Source: Marinobacterium sedimentorum
GTDB lineage: Bacteria; Pseudomonadota; Gammaproteobacteria; Pseudomonadales; Balneatricaceae
NCBI RefSeq assembly: GCF_024267675.1
Contig: NZ_JALDYX010000034.1
Coordinates: 1 to 50,082 of the forward strand
Direction: 5' to 3'
Length of the DNA: 50,082 bases
Shown: piece by piece, positions 42,968 to 50,082 of the stretch
Layout of the letters: the number at the start of each line of letters is the position of its first letter
Numbering within the stretch: position 1 is the first letter of the stretch
Position numbers and translations under genes: made by a program
The notes under the pieces: generated by a model
What the model was told of the DNA's origin: nothing
What the model saw: only the letters and a program-made list of their open reading frames with translations
Databases searched by the model: none

Positions 42968-43417
42968 AACGACACTCCGACATTGCACAATCTGATAGCC
43001 TACAACGGCTTTGCATGCTCATTGATGCAAAGCCAATGCGAGTGTTACCTGCACGCTTGCGCTTGTACACCCGCTACCTCGTACGCAAGTATCCGCAAGT
43101 CAGATCTGACAGGCCATTGGAATCTGACTGCTTCCTCAGCCAGATCCCGCAGTGCCGGGCGGATGCTCTGCGCTACAGGGGTCTTGCCATTGTTGTTTAA
43201 GACGCCCTGGCAACAGGCGTATTTTGCGCCCTGGCTATAGCAGATCCACCCTAATAGCTATAGGAATTAACTATATCCAGACATATTGTTATAAACGAAT
43301 CATTGCGCGAGAATCCAGTGTCAGCCATGCATTTGATGACTGTCGTAATCGTTTGCTCTTGGGGTCTGGAGACCGAGTATTGGCATGCCCGCAGTCAGAT
43401 ATTGCGGTGGGGGGCTC
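42968..43417. other. Divergent intergenic region
   Basis: 450 bp between the hydrolase and LysR genes. No gene, RNA or clear repeat is seen; the last ~170 bp before LysR become AT-rich, as a promoter region would. Confidence 0.5.
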
Positions 43418-44257
43418 ATGTACTTTCGATCATTGAGATACTTTGTAGCAGTGTATGAAGAGCTGAGCTTCAGCGCCGCCTCCAAACGCTGTTTTGTCGC
43501 CCAGCCGTCCATATCCGCGGCGGTGCAGCAGCTGGAGTCCGACCTGGACTGCCAGCTTTTTATCCGCCATTCCAAGGGCGTTACACCCACCCCCTCCGGC
43601 AAAACGCTCTACCCCCGGGCCTGCAAGGTACTGGGAGACCTCACTACCATCAAACAGCTGTTCCATGAAAAGCCGCCGTCCATTCCCATACGACTGGCGC
43701 TCATGCCGTTCCTTTCCGGGGACAGGGTCAGCTTTATCATCAAGGAACTTCTGAACCTGGTCGAAGGACTCGACCTGACCATTGTCGATCTGAATGAGGC
43801 ATCAGACGCGCGCATCATCTCGGATTCGCAGCGTGAACCGGGTGAGGCGTTCTACAAGCTATGGACCGATCAGTATGTGCTTGCACTGCCGCGCAGCCAT
43901 CCGCTGAGCATCATGGAAACGATTCCCCTGGATGCTCTCACCGATATCGCCTTTATCAGCCGCAAGCCCTGCGATATTGAGGATGCCTGGCAGTTTGCCA
44001 TTGCCGAACGCGGCATTCAGTACAACATCAAGGCCACGGTCAAGACCGAGGAATATGCCCTGGACCTGGTCGCTGCGGGCCTCGGTGTATCCATTGTTCC
44101 CAGCCATTCGACCAGCCGCCGCTCGGATATCGTGGTACGCACCGTTGCCGATATAGCGCTCAATCGGGTTGTTGGGCTGGCCTATCAGAAACAGCAGCCG
44201 CTGGCGCCACAATTACTGCAGGCCATCAAGCAGGCCCAGCAGCGTTTCACCGTCTGA
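43418..44257 (+). CDS. LysR-family transcriptional regulator
   Basis: 279 residues from ATG 43418. The N-terminal winged HTH (MYFRSLRYFVAVYEELSFSA, then ASKRCFVAQPSISAAVQQLE) and a two-lobed effector domain are typical; the length is slightly below the ~300 norm. It lies 123 bp upstream of and parallel to the amaA-like gene, and likely controls the pipecolate/aminoadipate genes downstream. The effector is not shown by the sequence. Confidence 0.88.
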   Translation: MYFRSLRYFVAVYEELSFSAASKRCFVAQPSISAAVQQLESDLDCQLFIRHSKGVTPTPSGKTLYPRACKVLGDLTTIKQLFHEKPPSIPIRLALMPFLSGDRVSFIIKELLNLVEGLDLTIVDLNEASDARIISDSQREPGEAFYKLWTDQYVLALPRSHPLSIMETIPLDALTDIAFISRKPCDIEDAWQFAIAERGIQYNIKATVKTEEYALDLVAAGLGVSIVPSHSTSRRSDIVVRTVADIALNRVVGLAYQKQQPLAPQLLQAIKQAQQRFTV

Positions 44258-44380
44258 CCGTCGTCAGCACTGCCAAAAGGCCGGCAACCGCTTTCACCGC
44301 CCTCAAGGGACGTTAATCTTCGTCATAGCGGCGGGCAGCGCTGGTCCAAACACGCGAACTTTTAACCTGAGTTAAACCGC

Positions 44381-45670
44381 ATGAAGAACCAAGCCGCCAC
44401 AGCATTACCCGATTCCTTATGGGCCGCTTCGGCGCCCTCCTTCCAGGCCGACGCATTACAAGGGGACCACAGCTGCGATGTAGTGGTTATCGGCGCCGGC
44501 TTCACCGGCCTGGCGTGCGCCCTGGAACTGGCCGAGCAATGCACAAGCGTCATCGTTCTGGAGACCCAGCAGGTTGGCTTCGGGGGCTCCGGACGCAACG
44601 TCGGCCTGGTCAATGCAGGTCTTTGGCTGGAGCCAGACAAGGTCAATGCCACGCTCGGTGACGACTACGGCAACCGCCTCTACCAGGAATTGAGCACCAG
44701 CCCTTCAAGGGTCTTTTCGCTCATCGACCGCCACGGCATCGAGTGCGAGGCACAACGCCGCGGCACCCTTCACTTGGCACCCAACGCCTGCGGCCTGAGG
44801 GAACTGGACCGCCGCGCCGAACAACTGGCCAGTCGCGGCGCCCCGATACAACGGCTGGGGTCCGAAAAGACCGTTGAGCTCACCGGCTCGACCTATTACA
44901 AGGGCGCCATTTTTGATCCGCGTGCCGGAACAATCCAGCCCCTGGCGTATGTGCGTGGCCTGGCAAAAGCCGCGATCAGTGCCGGCGCCGCGGTTTACGA
45001 GCGCTCCCCGGTGGTCTCGGCAACGCAGCACCACGGCCAGTGGCGTGTCGCCACGCCGGGCGGAACAGTGACTGCCGAACGGGTGGTAATCGCGACCAAC
45101 GGTTACAGCGCAGGCTTGATACCGTCAATGCCCGCCTCCTTCGTGCCCATCAATTTTTTCCAATGCGCCACCCAACCCCTGGACAAGGCGTTGCTTAAAC
45201 GCATCCTGCCGCAGAAACAGGGGTGCTGGGATACCGGCCTGGTGATGACATCGCTGCGCCTTGATCGGGCGGGTCGGTTGATTATAGGCAGTGTCGGCGA
45301 AATCCATGACGGTGCGCAGTCCGGCTTTCTGACGGCCTGGGCAAACAGCATGCTAAAAAAATTCTATCCCTTCCTGGCGCCGCAGCCATGGTCCTATTGC
45401 TGGTCAGGGCGGATTGCCTATTCCAGCGACCATGTTCCGCACCTGCATCAGCTGGCACCGGGCATGATCACGACCCTGGGCTACAGTGGACGGGGTATCG
45501 GGCCTGGAACCGCCATGGGGACCTGGATGGCCAAATACCTGCTGGGAACGCCGATTGAATCCCTGCCCTTGCCGGTCACCGATGTACAGTCGATAAAAAC
45601 CCGCAAAATTCAGGCGCTGTATTATGCGCGGGGCTCTGATCTGTATCATATTAGCCAGCGCCTCCTATGA
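44381..45670 (+). CDS. amaA: FAD-dependent amine oxidase, L-pipecolate oxidase-like
   Basis: 429 residues of the DAO family. The FAD-binding motif VIGAGFTGLA is at 36-45, with the second FAD signature in FGGSGRNVGLVNAG and the C-terminal GYSGRGIGPGTAMG. In Pseudomonas putida AmaA oxidises L-pipecolate to piperideine-6-carboxylate. The assignment rests on this family plus the neighbours: an AmaB-like dehydrogenase and an HglS-type decarboxylase, the next two steps of the same route. Without the neighbours it could be any glycine- or polyamine-type oxidase. Confidence 0.8.
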   Translation: MKNQAATALPDSLWAASAPSFQADALQGDHSCDVVVIGAGFTGLACALELAEQCTSVIVLETQQVGFGGSGRNVGLVNAGLWLEPDKVNATLGDDYGNRLYQELSTSPSRVFSLIDRHGIECEAQRRGTLHLAPNACGLRELDRRAEQLASRGAPIQRLGSEKTVELTGSTYYKGAIFDPRAGTIQPLAYVRGLAKAAISAGAAVYERSPVVSATQHHGQWRVATPGGTVTAERVVIATNGYSAGLIPSMPASFVPINFFQCATQPLDKALLKRILPQKQGCWDTGLVMTSLRLDRAGRLIIGSVGEIHDGAQSGFLTAWANSMLKKFYPFLAPQPWSYCWSGRIAYSSDHVPHLHQLAPGMITTLGYSGRGIGPGTAMGTWMAKYLLGTPIESLPLPVTDVQSIKTRKIQALYYARGSDLYHISQRLL

Positions 45671-45980
45671 GGCATAACCGGAACTCAGCCAAGTACAGTA
45701 TCCTGCTTATATAGAATAGGTATATTCAAGACGCATTATTTTAAATCAGTGATATTAAATATTCCCTTATAAAAATATATCATGGATGAAAGCAGTTTGT
45801 CTGTACGCGCCTGTTGCGCACGACAGCGGTTTAATAGACGACACTGATACCTTTGCCAAGGTAATAACGGAAATCTATAGCCGTCACAGGAAATAAGTAT
45901 TTTATAAGGACACACCGCGACCCTAGGATAGATTGAGAGCAGTAGTGTCACTAACAACCGGACTCCATGGGATACAGCTT
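45671..45980. other. AT-rich intergenic region between amaA and the DUF1338 gene
   Basis: 310 bp with long AT stretches around 45720-45790, no gene and no clear terminator. The AT-rich part may hold the promoter of the DUF1338 gene. Confidence 0.45.
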
Positions 45981-46784
45981 GTGAACACAAACGAATTCTT
46001 TGAAAACCTCTGGCATGACTACATTGACATTACCCCCCAGGCTGAAAATGTCCGTCAGCTTTTTCTCAGCCGGGGTGACGACGTGATCAATGACCATGTC
46101 GCGTTTCGCACGTTCAGCGACAGCCCGGTTTGTCTTGCCAAACTCGAGATCGAGCTTGAGAAAATGGGCTATGTCGCCTACGAAAACTACCGCTTCGAAC
46201 AGAAAAAACTGGATGCCAGAAGCTACTATCACCCAGCCGATGAAAACGCACCCAAGATTTTCCTGAGCGAATTACAAGTCGGTGCGCTTAGCGAACGGGC
46301 CGGCGCCATCATATCCGGCATGACCGCACAGATTTCCCCGGATGCCGTCAAGGATCCCTCGATCTTCTGGCAGGGTCGCCTGTGGGACATGCCGACCAGG
46401 CAGGATTACGATAGGCTCCTGCAGGAAAGCGAGTATGCGGCCTGGCTGTCGACCATCGGCCTGCGGGTCAACCACTTCACGGTGGACGTCAACAGACTCA
46501 ACAGCCTCGACGATCTGCAGGCGGTGAATCAGCTGCTCAAGGACAATGGCTTTGCCATCAATTCGGTTGGCAGTGAAATCAAGGGGTCGCCCGAGCTGTT
46601 CCTCGAACAGTCCTCGACCATGGCCGACAAGATAGACGTTGAGTTCAGAGACGGTGAAAAATGCACCATTCCGTCCTGTTTTTACGAGTTCGCCAAGCGC
46701 CACAAAACAGACAGCGGCGAGCTTTTCCCGGGATTCATTGAAGGCAACGCCGACAAGATTTTTGAATCCACCCATGCACGTTAG
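45981..46784 (+). CDS. 2-oxoadipate dioxygenase/decarboxylase, short DUF1338 (HglS-type)
   Basis: 267 residues from GTG 45981. DUF1338 proteins are Fe(II) enzymes; HglS of P. putida turns 2-oxoadipate into 2-hydroxyglutarate with O2 and loss of CO2. Candidate iron ligands are visible: H39 in NDHVAFRTF, a His in LRVNHFTVDVN and Glu in IPSCFYEFAKRH. HglS and YdcJ have ~450-465 residues; this belongs to the shorter form of the family, whose activity is less studied. It stands between amaA- and amaB-like genes, which supports the role. It ends at a terminator. Confidence 0.8.
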   Translation: MNTNEFFENLWHDYIDITPQAENVRQLFLSRGDDVINDHVAFRTFSDSPVCLAKLEIELEKMGYVAYENYRFEQKKLDARSYYHPADENAPKIFLSELQVGALSERAGAIISGMTAQISPDAVKDPSIFWQGRLWDMPTRQDYDRLLQESEYAAWLSTIGLRVNHFTVDVNRLNSLDDLQAVNQLLKDNGFAINSVGSEIKGSPELFLEQSSTMADKIDVEFRDGEKCTIPSCFYEFAKRHKTDSGELFPGFIEGNADKIFESTHAR

Positions 46785-46813
46785 TCTTTTAATAAGCCGA
46801 TAACGCATACCTG

Positions 46814-46864
46814 AAAGGATGCTTAGCCCTTGGTTTTCCTCTAAACGGACAGCATCCTTTTTTT
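46814..46864 (+). terminator. Terminator after the DUF1338 gene
   Basis: AAAGGATGCT (46814-46823) pairs with AGCATCCTTT (46851-46860) across a 27-nt loop, then the T-run reaches seven T (46858-46864). Confidence 0.75.
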
Positions 46865-46938
46865 CATTCATCGTTAAATCGAAGACAACGCTCGATACTC
46901 TAAAATTCTAACGATATCTGCTTATACCGCAGATAGTC

Positions 46939-46966
46939 AGAGGTATAGATCAAACCTATACCCTCT
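46939..46966. promoter_or_regulatory. Palindrome upstream of the amaB-like gene
   Basis: AGAGGTATAG (46939-46948) and CTATACCCTCT (46956-46966) pair with one bulged base. It lies ~90 bp before the start codon, where an operator for a regulator such as LysR could be. Confidence 0.4.
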
Positions 46967-47054
46967 CAAGTTATTTAGTATTTCTCTCTTCTTTCCATCC
47001 CAGATAGGATGAAACTCTGGCATCCTGTCAATAATTTTACAAAAGGCCTTCGCG

Positions 47055-48599
47055 ATGAACATGACCTTTTTAGAGAACCTTGGAATCGACAAGCTGCACG
47101 TAAACGGTCTGTATTGCAGCGTGATGAACGCCGCTGTCAAAGAAGCCGGTGAAGGCAGTGAATTCAGCGTCAACTCCCCGATCAACGGCATGGAAGTGGC
47201 GCGCTTCAGGAATGCCAGCCCCGCCCAGCTGGAAGCCGTGATCACCGGTGCCGAAGAGGCATTCAGGGAGTTGGGCAGCCTTCCCGCCCCCCTTCGTGGT
47301 GAACTGGTCCGCCGGATCGGCAATATCGCCAGGGAGCACAAGCAAGACCTGGCTCGGATCGTTACGCTGGAATCGGGCAAGATCATGCCCGAAGCCCTGG
47401 GTGAGGTGCAGGAATGGATCGATGTCTGCGATTTCGCGGTCGGCCTGTCACGTCAGCTACACGGCAAAACCATTGTCAGCGAGCGCCCCGGCCACCGCAT
47501 GATGGAACAGTGGCACCCGCTGGGCCCGGTCGCCGTGATTACCGCCTTCAACTTCCCGATGGCCGTCTGGGCCTGGAACAGCATGATCGGTCTGGTGTGC
47601 GGCAATACCATGGTACTCAAGCCGTCCGAGAAGGCCCCGCTGTGCGCCCTGGCCTGCCAGGCGGTACTGGAAAAAGCGCTGGACTCCATGCCCGAAATTC
47701 CCCGAGGCATCTCCAGCGTCATTATTGGCGATCGCAGCATCGGCCAGCTGATCGCAGAAGACAAGCGTTTCCCGCTGGTGTCGGCCACCGGCTCCACCGC
47801 CATGGGCCGTAGCGTTGGCGCAACCGTCGGCGCCCGACTGGGCCGTTCGCTGCTGGAACTGGGTGGCAACAATGCCATGATCGTTTCAGAAACCGCGGAC
47901 CTGGATCTGGCCCTTCGCGCCATCGTGTTCTCCGCCGCCGGTACCGCCGGTCAGCGCTGCACCACGCTGCGCCGTCTGATTGCCCATGAATCGATCAGGG
48001 ACGACCTCGTCGAGCGCCTGAAAAAATCCTATGCTTCCCTGCCCATCGGCGATCCCAACGTGCCGGGCAGCCTGGTCGGACCGCTGGTTGATGGGCGCAG
48101 CTTCGATGCGATGCAGAACGCCTTGAAATCTGCCGTGGCCGAAGGCGGCGAGGTGCTGTTTGGCGGTGAACGCGTAACTGCGGGTGTTCCGGATGGCGGC
48201 TTCTACGTGCGCCCGGCGATCGTCAGCATCCGGCATGACGCCCAGGTCGTTCAGGAAGAAACCTTTGCCCCCATCCTCTACATCCTGACCTATAGCACCC
48301 TGGACGAAGCCATCGCGATCCAGAACGAGGTGCCGCAGGGACTGTCGTCGGCCATTTTCACCGAGAGCATGCGCGAAGCCGAGCTGTTCCTGTCCGCGGA
48401 CGGTTCCGATTGCGGTATCGCCAACGTCAATATCGGCACCTCCGGAGCGGAAATCGGTGGTGCCTTCGGTGGCGAGAAGGAGACCGGTGGCGGTCGCGAG
48501 TCGGGTTCCGATTCCTGGAAGGCCTATATGCGCCGCACAACCAATACCATCAACTACGGTGGTCAACTGCCCCTGGCCCAGGGCATTGTTTTCGAATAA
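47055..48599 (+). CDS. amaB: Aminoadipate-semialdehyde dehydrogenase-like (ALDH7 type)
   Basis: Oxidises piperideine-6-carboxylate/2-aminoadipate semialdehyde to 2-aminoadipate with NAD+. 514 residues; ITAFNFPMAVWAWN is the cofactor loop, E268 (LELGGNN) the general base and C302 (GTAGQRCTTLRR) the nucleophile. The LELGGNNA and AGQRCTT sequences are characteristic of the ALDH7/antiquitin group. The ATG at 47055 has only a weak ribosome site; MNMTFLENLG matches where the family starts. A terminator and a palindrome lie upstream, so it has its own promoter. Confidence 0.88.
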   Translation: MNMTFLENLGIDKLHVNGLYCSVMNAAVKEAGEGSEFSVNSPINGMEVARFRNASPAQLEAVITGAEEAFRELGSLPAPLRGELVRRIGNIAREHKQDLARIVTLESGKIMPEALGEVQEWIDVCDFAVGLSRQLHGKTIVSERPGHRMMEQWHPLGPVAVITAFNFPMAVWAWNSMIGLVCGNTMVLKPSEKAPLCALACQAVLEKALDSMPEIPRGISSVIIGDRSIGQLIAEDKRFPLVSATGSTAMGRSVGATVGARLGRSLLELGGNNAMIVSETADLDLALRAIVFSAAGTAGQRCTTLRRLIAHESIRDDLVERLKKSYASLPIGDPNVPGSLVGPLVDGRSFDAMQNALKSAVAEGGEVLFGGERVTAGVPDGGFYVRPAIVSIRHDAQVVQEETFAPILYILTYSTLDEAIAIQNEVPQGLSSAIFTESMREAELFLSADGSDCGIANVNIGTSGAEIGGAFGGEKETGGGRESGSDSWKAYMRRTTNTINYGGQLPLAQGIVFE

Positions 48600-49133
48600 G
48601 CATGATTTAAAAAATCGCCAGCCGCTTATTAACCCGGCTGACAAATACATCGTCAACCGGAGCTGTGCTGGATATCTGTGGGAGCCCGGTCTCCGGGCGA
48701 ATCGGGTGCCCTCCCAAGCCCTATTCGCCCGCGGAGCGGGCTCCTACAAACGGAGATACATCCACCGATGGCAGCACAGTGATAGACGCCTAATCCCCGA
48801 ACCCCGTAAGGCCGCTTTATGTTTTATATAGCTGGCCGGACATTTAAAAAATCCAATTGCACGACCCAGAAAAACCCCAATAAAAAACGTTAAAAAATTA
48901 ATAATACTGTTTAACCATTTGTCATTTTAATTGCTAGCGGACTGGATAAACCAGTGCTACTTGTCAGGTGTTTTTATGACCTTTTTTTAAGGATTGGGTC
49001 TGAAACCTGAGTAGTACATCACCCTGATGGCTGTAATAAGCAGCAACCAGTGTGAGGTGAATCTTGTCATTCCAAATTATAAAAAAACTGACTAGAGCAC
49101 ACCCAAATAGCGACTACATTGAGGTGAATTAAC
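48600..49133. other. Intergenic region with REP pair and AT-rich promoter zone
   Basis: 534 bp with no gene. It contains the REPIN listed separately; from 48840 on it is strongly AT-rich, probably the promoter region of the nhaC-like gene. Confidence 0.55.
48677..48748. repeat. REPIN: two inverted REP sequences
   Basis: TGTGGGAGCCCGGTCTCCGG (from 48677, ending CGAAT at 48702) and its inverted partner ATTCGCCCGCGGAGCGGGCT (from 48723, ending at 48748) agree in about 22 of 26 positions. The plan is that of Pseudomonas-type REP doublets. A single REP lies at 10538-10562, and a broken REP transposase at 6616-6741. Confidence 0.75.
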
Positions 49134-50082
49134 ATGACTGTTCCAACGAAACTTGGAAGCTGCAGACTGCCCGGTTTGCTGCTCGCGCTCACACCCATAG
49201 TGCTGACGCTGCTGGTACTGGGGATACAGCTGTTCTATTTCGGCGACTTTACCCCGCATATTCCCCTGGCCATTGGCCTGGCGATCACCGCCCTGGTCGG
49301 CATCAAGCTCGGCCTGAAGTGGCGTGATATCGAAGAAGGCGTCTTTCACGTTATCCATGTGTCCCTGCCCTCCGTCTCCGTGCTGATCTGTGTCGGCATG
49401 ATCATCGGCGTCTGGATTGCCAGCGGCACCGTGCCCACCCTGATCTACTACGGCCTGACCCTGCTGACGCCGCAGATCTTTCTGGCCGCCGCGATGCTGC
49501 TCTGCTCCGTCGTGTCACTGGCACTGGGCACCTCCTGGGGTACCGTCGGTACCGTGGGTCTGGCGCTGATGGGCATCGGTGCCGGTTTCGATATACCGGT
49601 CTACTGGACCGCCGGTGCTGTGGTGTCGGGGGCCTTCTTCGGCGACAAGGTCTCGCCGCTGTCGGATACGACAAACCTGGCGCCGGCCGTGACCGGCACC
49701 GATGTGTTCTCCCACATCAGGAACATGATGCCGACGACCATCCCGGCGATGCTGATTGCTCTCGCGATCTATCTGTTTGCAGGCTTTGCCCTCATTGACC
49801 AGGACGGTGGTTCCTTCGACAAGATCAATGCCATTACCGCTGCCTTGCAGGATAACTTCACGATCTCGGCCTGGCTGCTGCTGCCCGCCGCGCTGGTTAT
49901 AGTGCTGGCCGTCAAGCGCATGCCGCCGATCCCGTCGCTGTTTGCCGGTGTGCTGGCCGGTGCTGCCACCGCCATGCTGGTACAGGGCGTTGGCCTGCAT
50001 GACATTTTCACCTATGGCAACAGCGGTTATTCGATCGATACCGGTATCAGCGAAATAGACAGCCTGCTCAACCGTGGCGGTA
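49134..50082 (+). CDS. nhaC: NhaC-type Na+/H+ antiporter, incomplete at window end
   Basis: An open frame of 316 codons to the end of the window. GAGGTG lies 7 nt before the ATG. It has many transmembrane helices (LLLALTPIVLTLLVLGIQLF at the start), and the NhaC hallmarks LGTSWGTVGTVGLALMGIG and SGAFFGDKVSPLSDTTNLAP. It exchanges Na+ (or malate/lactate in some relatives) for protons across the inner membrane. About 150 residues of the family's usual ~480 lie beyond the window. Confidence 0.92.
   Translation, partial: MTVPTKLGSCRLPGLLLALTPIVLTLLVLGIQLFYFGDFTPHIPLAIGLAITALVGIKLGLKWRDIEEGVFHVIHVSLPSVSVLICVGMIIGVWIASGTVPTLIYYGLTLLTPQIFLAAAMLLCSVVSLALGTSWGTVGTVGLALMGIGAGFDIPVYWTAGAVVSGAFFGDKVSPLSDTTNLAPAVTGTDVFSHIRNMMPTTIPAMLIALAIYLFAGFALIDQDGGSFDKINAITAALQDNFTISAWLLLPAALVIVLAVKRMPPIPSLFAGVLAGAATAMLVQGVGLHDIFTYGNSGYSIDTGISEIDSLLNRGG

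Noticed and set aside
42077..43240. 387-codon plus-strand frame opposite the alpha/beta hydrolase
   Set aside because: Antisense shadow; the minus strand has the complete hydrolase triad and a good ribosome site.
1..50082. tRNA, rRNA or CRISPR array
   Set aside because: No cloverleaf-like or T-arm consensus, no rRNA sequence and no regularly spaced repeat-spacer series was seen by reading; a tRNA or covariance scan was not possible.

Overview
The window looks like a chromosomal segment of a GC-rich gammaproteobacterium of Pseudomonadales/Oceanospirillales type. The reasons are the gene content (pqq operon, lanthanide-type quinoprotein alcohol dehydrogenase with PedF-like cytochrome, pipecolate/lysine catabolism, class I PHA synthase, copper nitrite reductase) and Pseudomonas-like REP palindromes. 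The species cannot be fixed from the sequence alone.

Layout. 1-6.7 kb: the start of an IS110-family transposase relic with a hairpin-rich leader, a membrane PAS-PAS-GGDEF diguanylate cyclase, and a two-gene unit for a very large coiled-coil protein plus a 73-residue partner. 6.6-8.7 kb: a graveyard of mobile DNA (REP-type Y1 transposase start, IS91-type transposase end) running into two or three integron gene cassettes with attC sites but no integrase. 8.7-11.0 kb: almost gene-free, with a MITE-like element and several copies of a dispersed repeat of about 310-385 bp. 11-21.7 kb: single metabolic or hypothetical genes (six-hairpin-like protein, SMP-30 lactonase, ceramidase-like membrane protein, cupin, AHSA1-like protein, phaC, two GNATs), broken second copies of the cupin and SMP-30 genes, and more repeat copies. 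21.8-26.4 kb: acetaldehyde dehydrogenase exaC, EamA exporter, AraC regulator, small MscS channel.

26.4-37.7 kb is the functional core: one coherent minus-strand quinoprotein region. pqqABCDE plus an S9 peptidase make PQQ. Upstream-to-downstream, a PedF-like cytochrome c, a XoxJ-like binding protein, a SoxYZ-like carrier, a zinc metallohydrolase, a PqqD-like protein and the dehydrogenase itself form the periplasmic alcohol-oxidation system. The dehydrogenase has the extra Asp that marks lanthanide-dependent enzymes. pqqA and the cytochrome gene share an extended promoter architecture (CTACTACC-N20-CCAAAGTA-N2-ATTCTG-N18/19-TATCAT), which suggests one activator controls cofactor synthesis and electron transfer together.

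38.5-50 kb: a fumarylacetoacetate-hydrolase family enzyme; a copper nitrite reductase fused to cytochrome c under an FNR/DNR-type promoter; an alpha/beta hydrolase; then LysR regulator, AmaA-like pipecolate oxidase, short DUF1338 2-oxoadipate decarboxylase (HglS-type) and AmaB-like aldehyde dehydrogenase, which together can run lysine/pipecolate to 2-hydroxyglutarate. The window ends inside an NhaC-type Na+/H+ antiporter.
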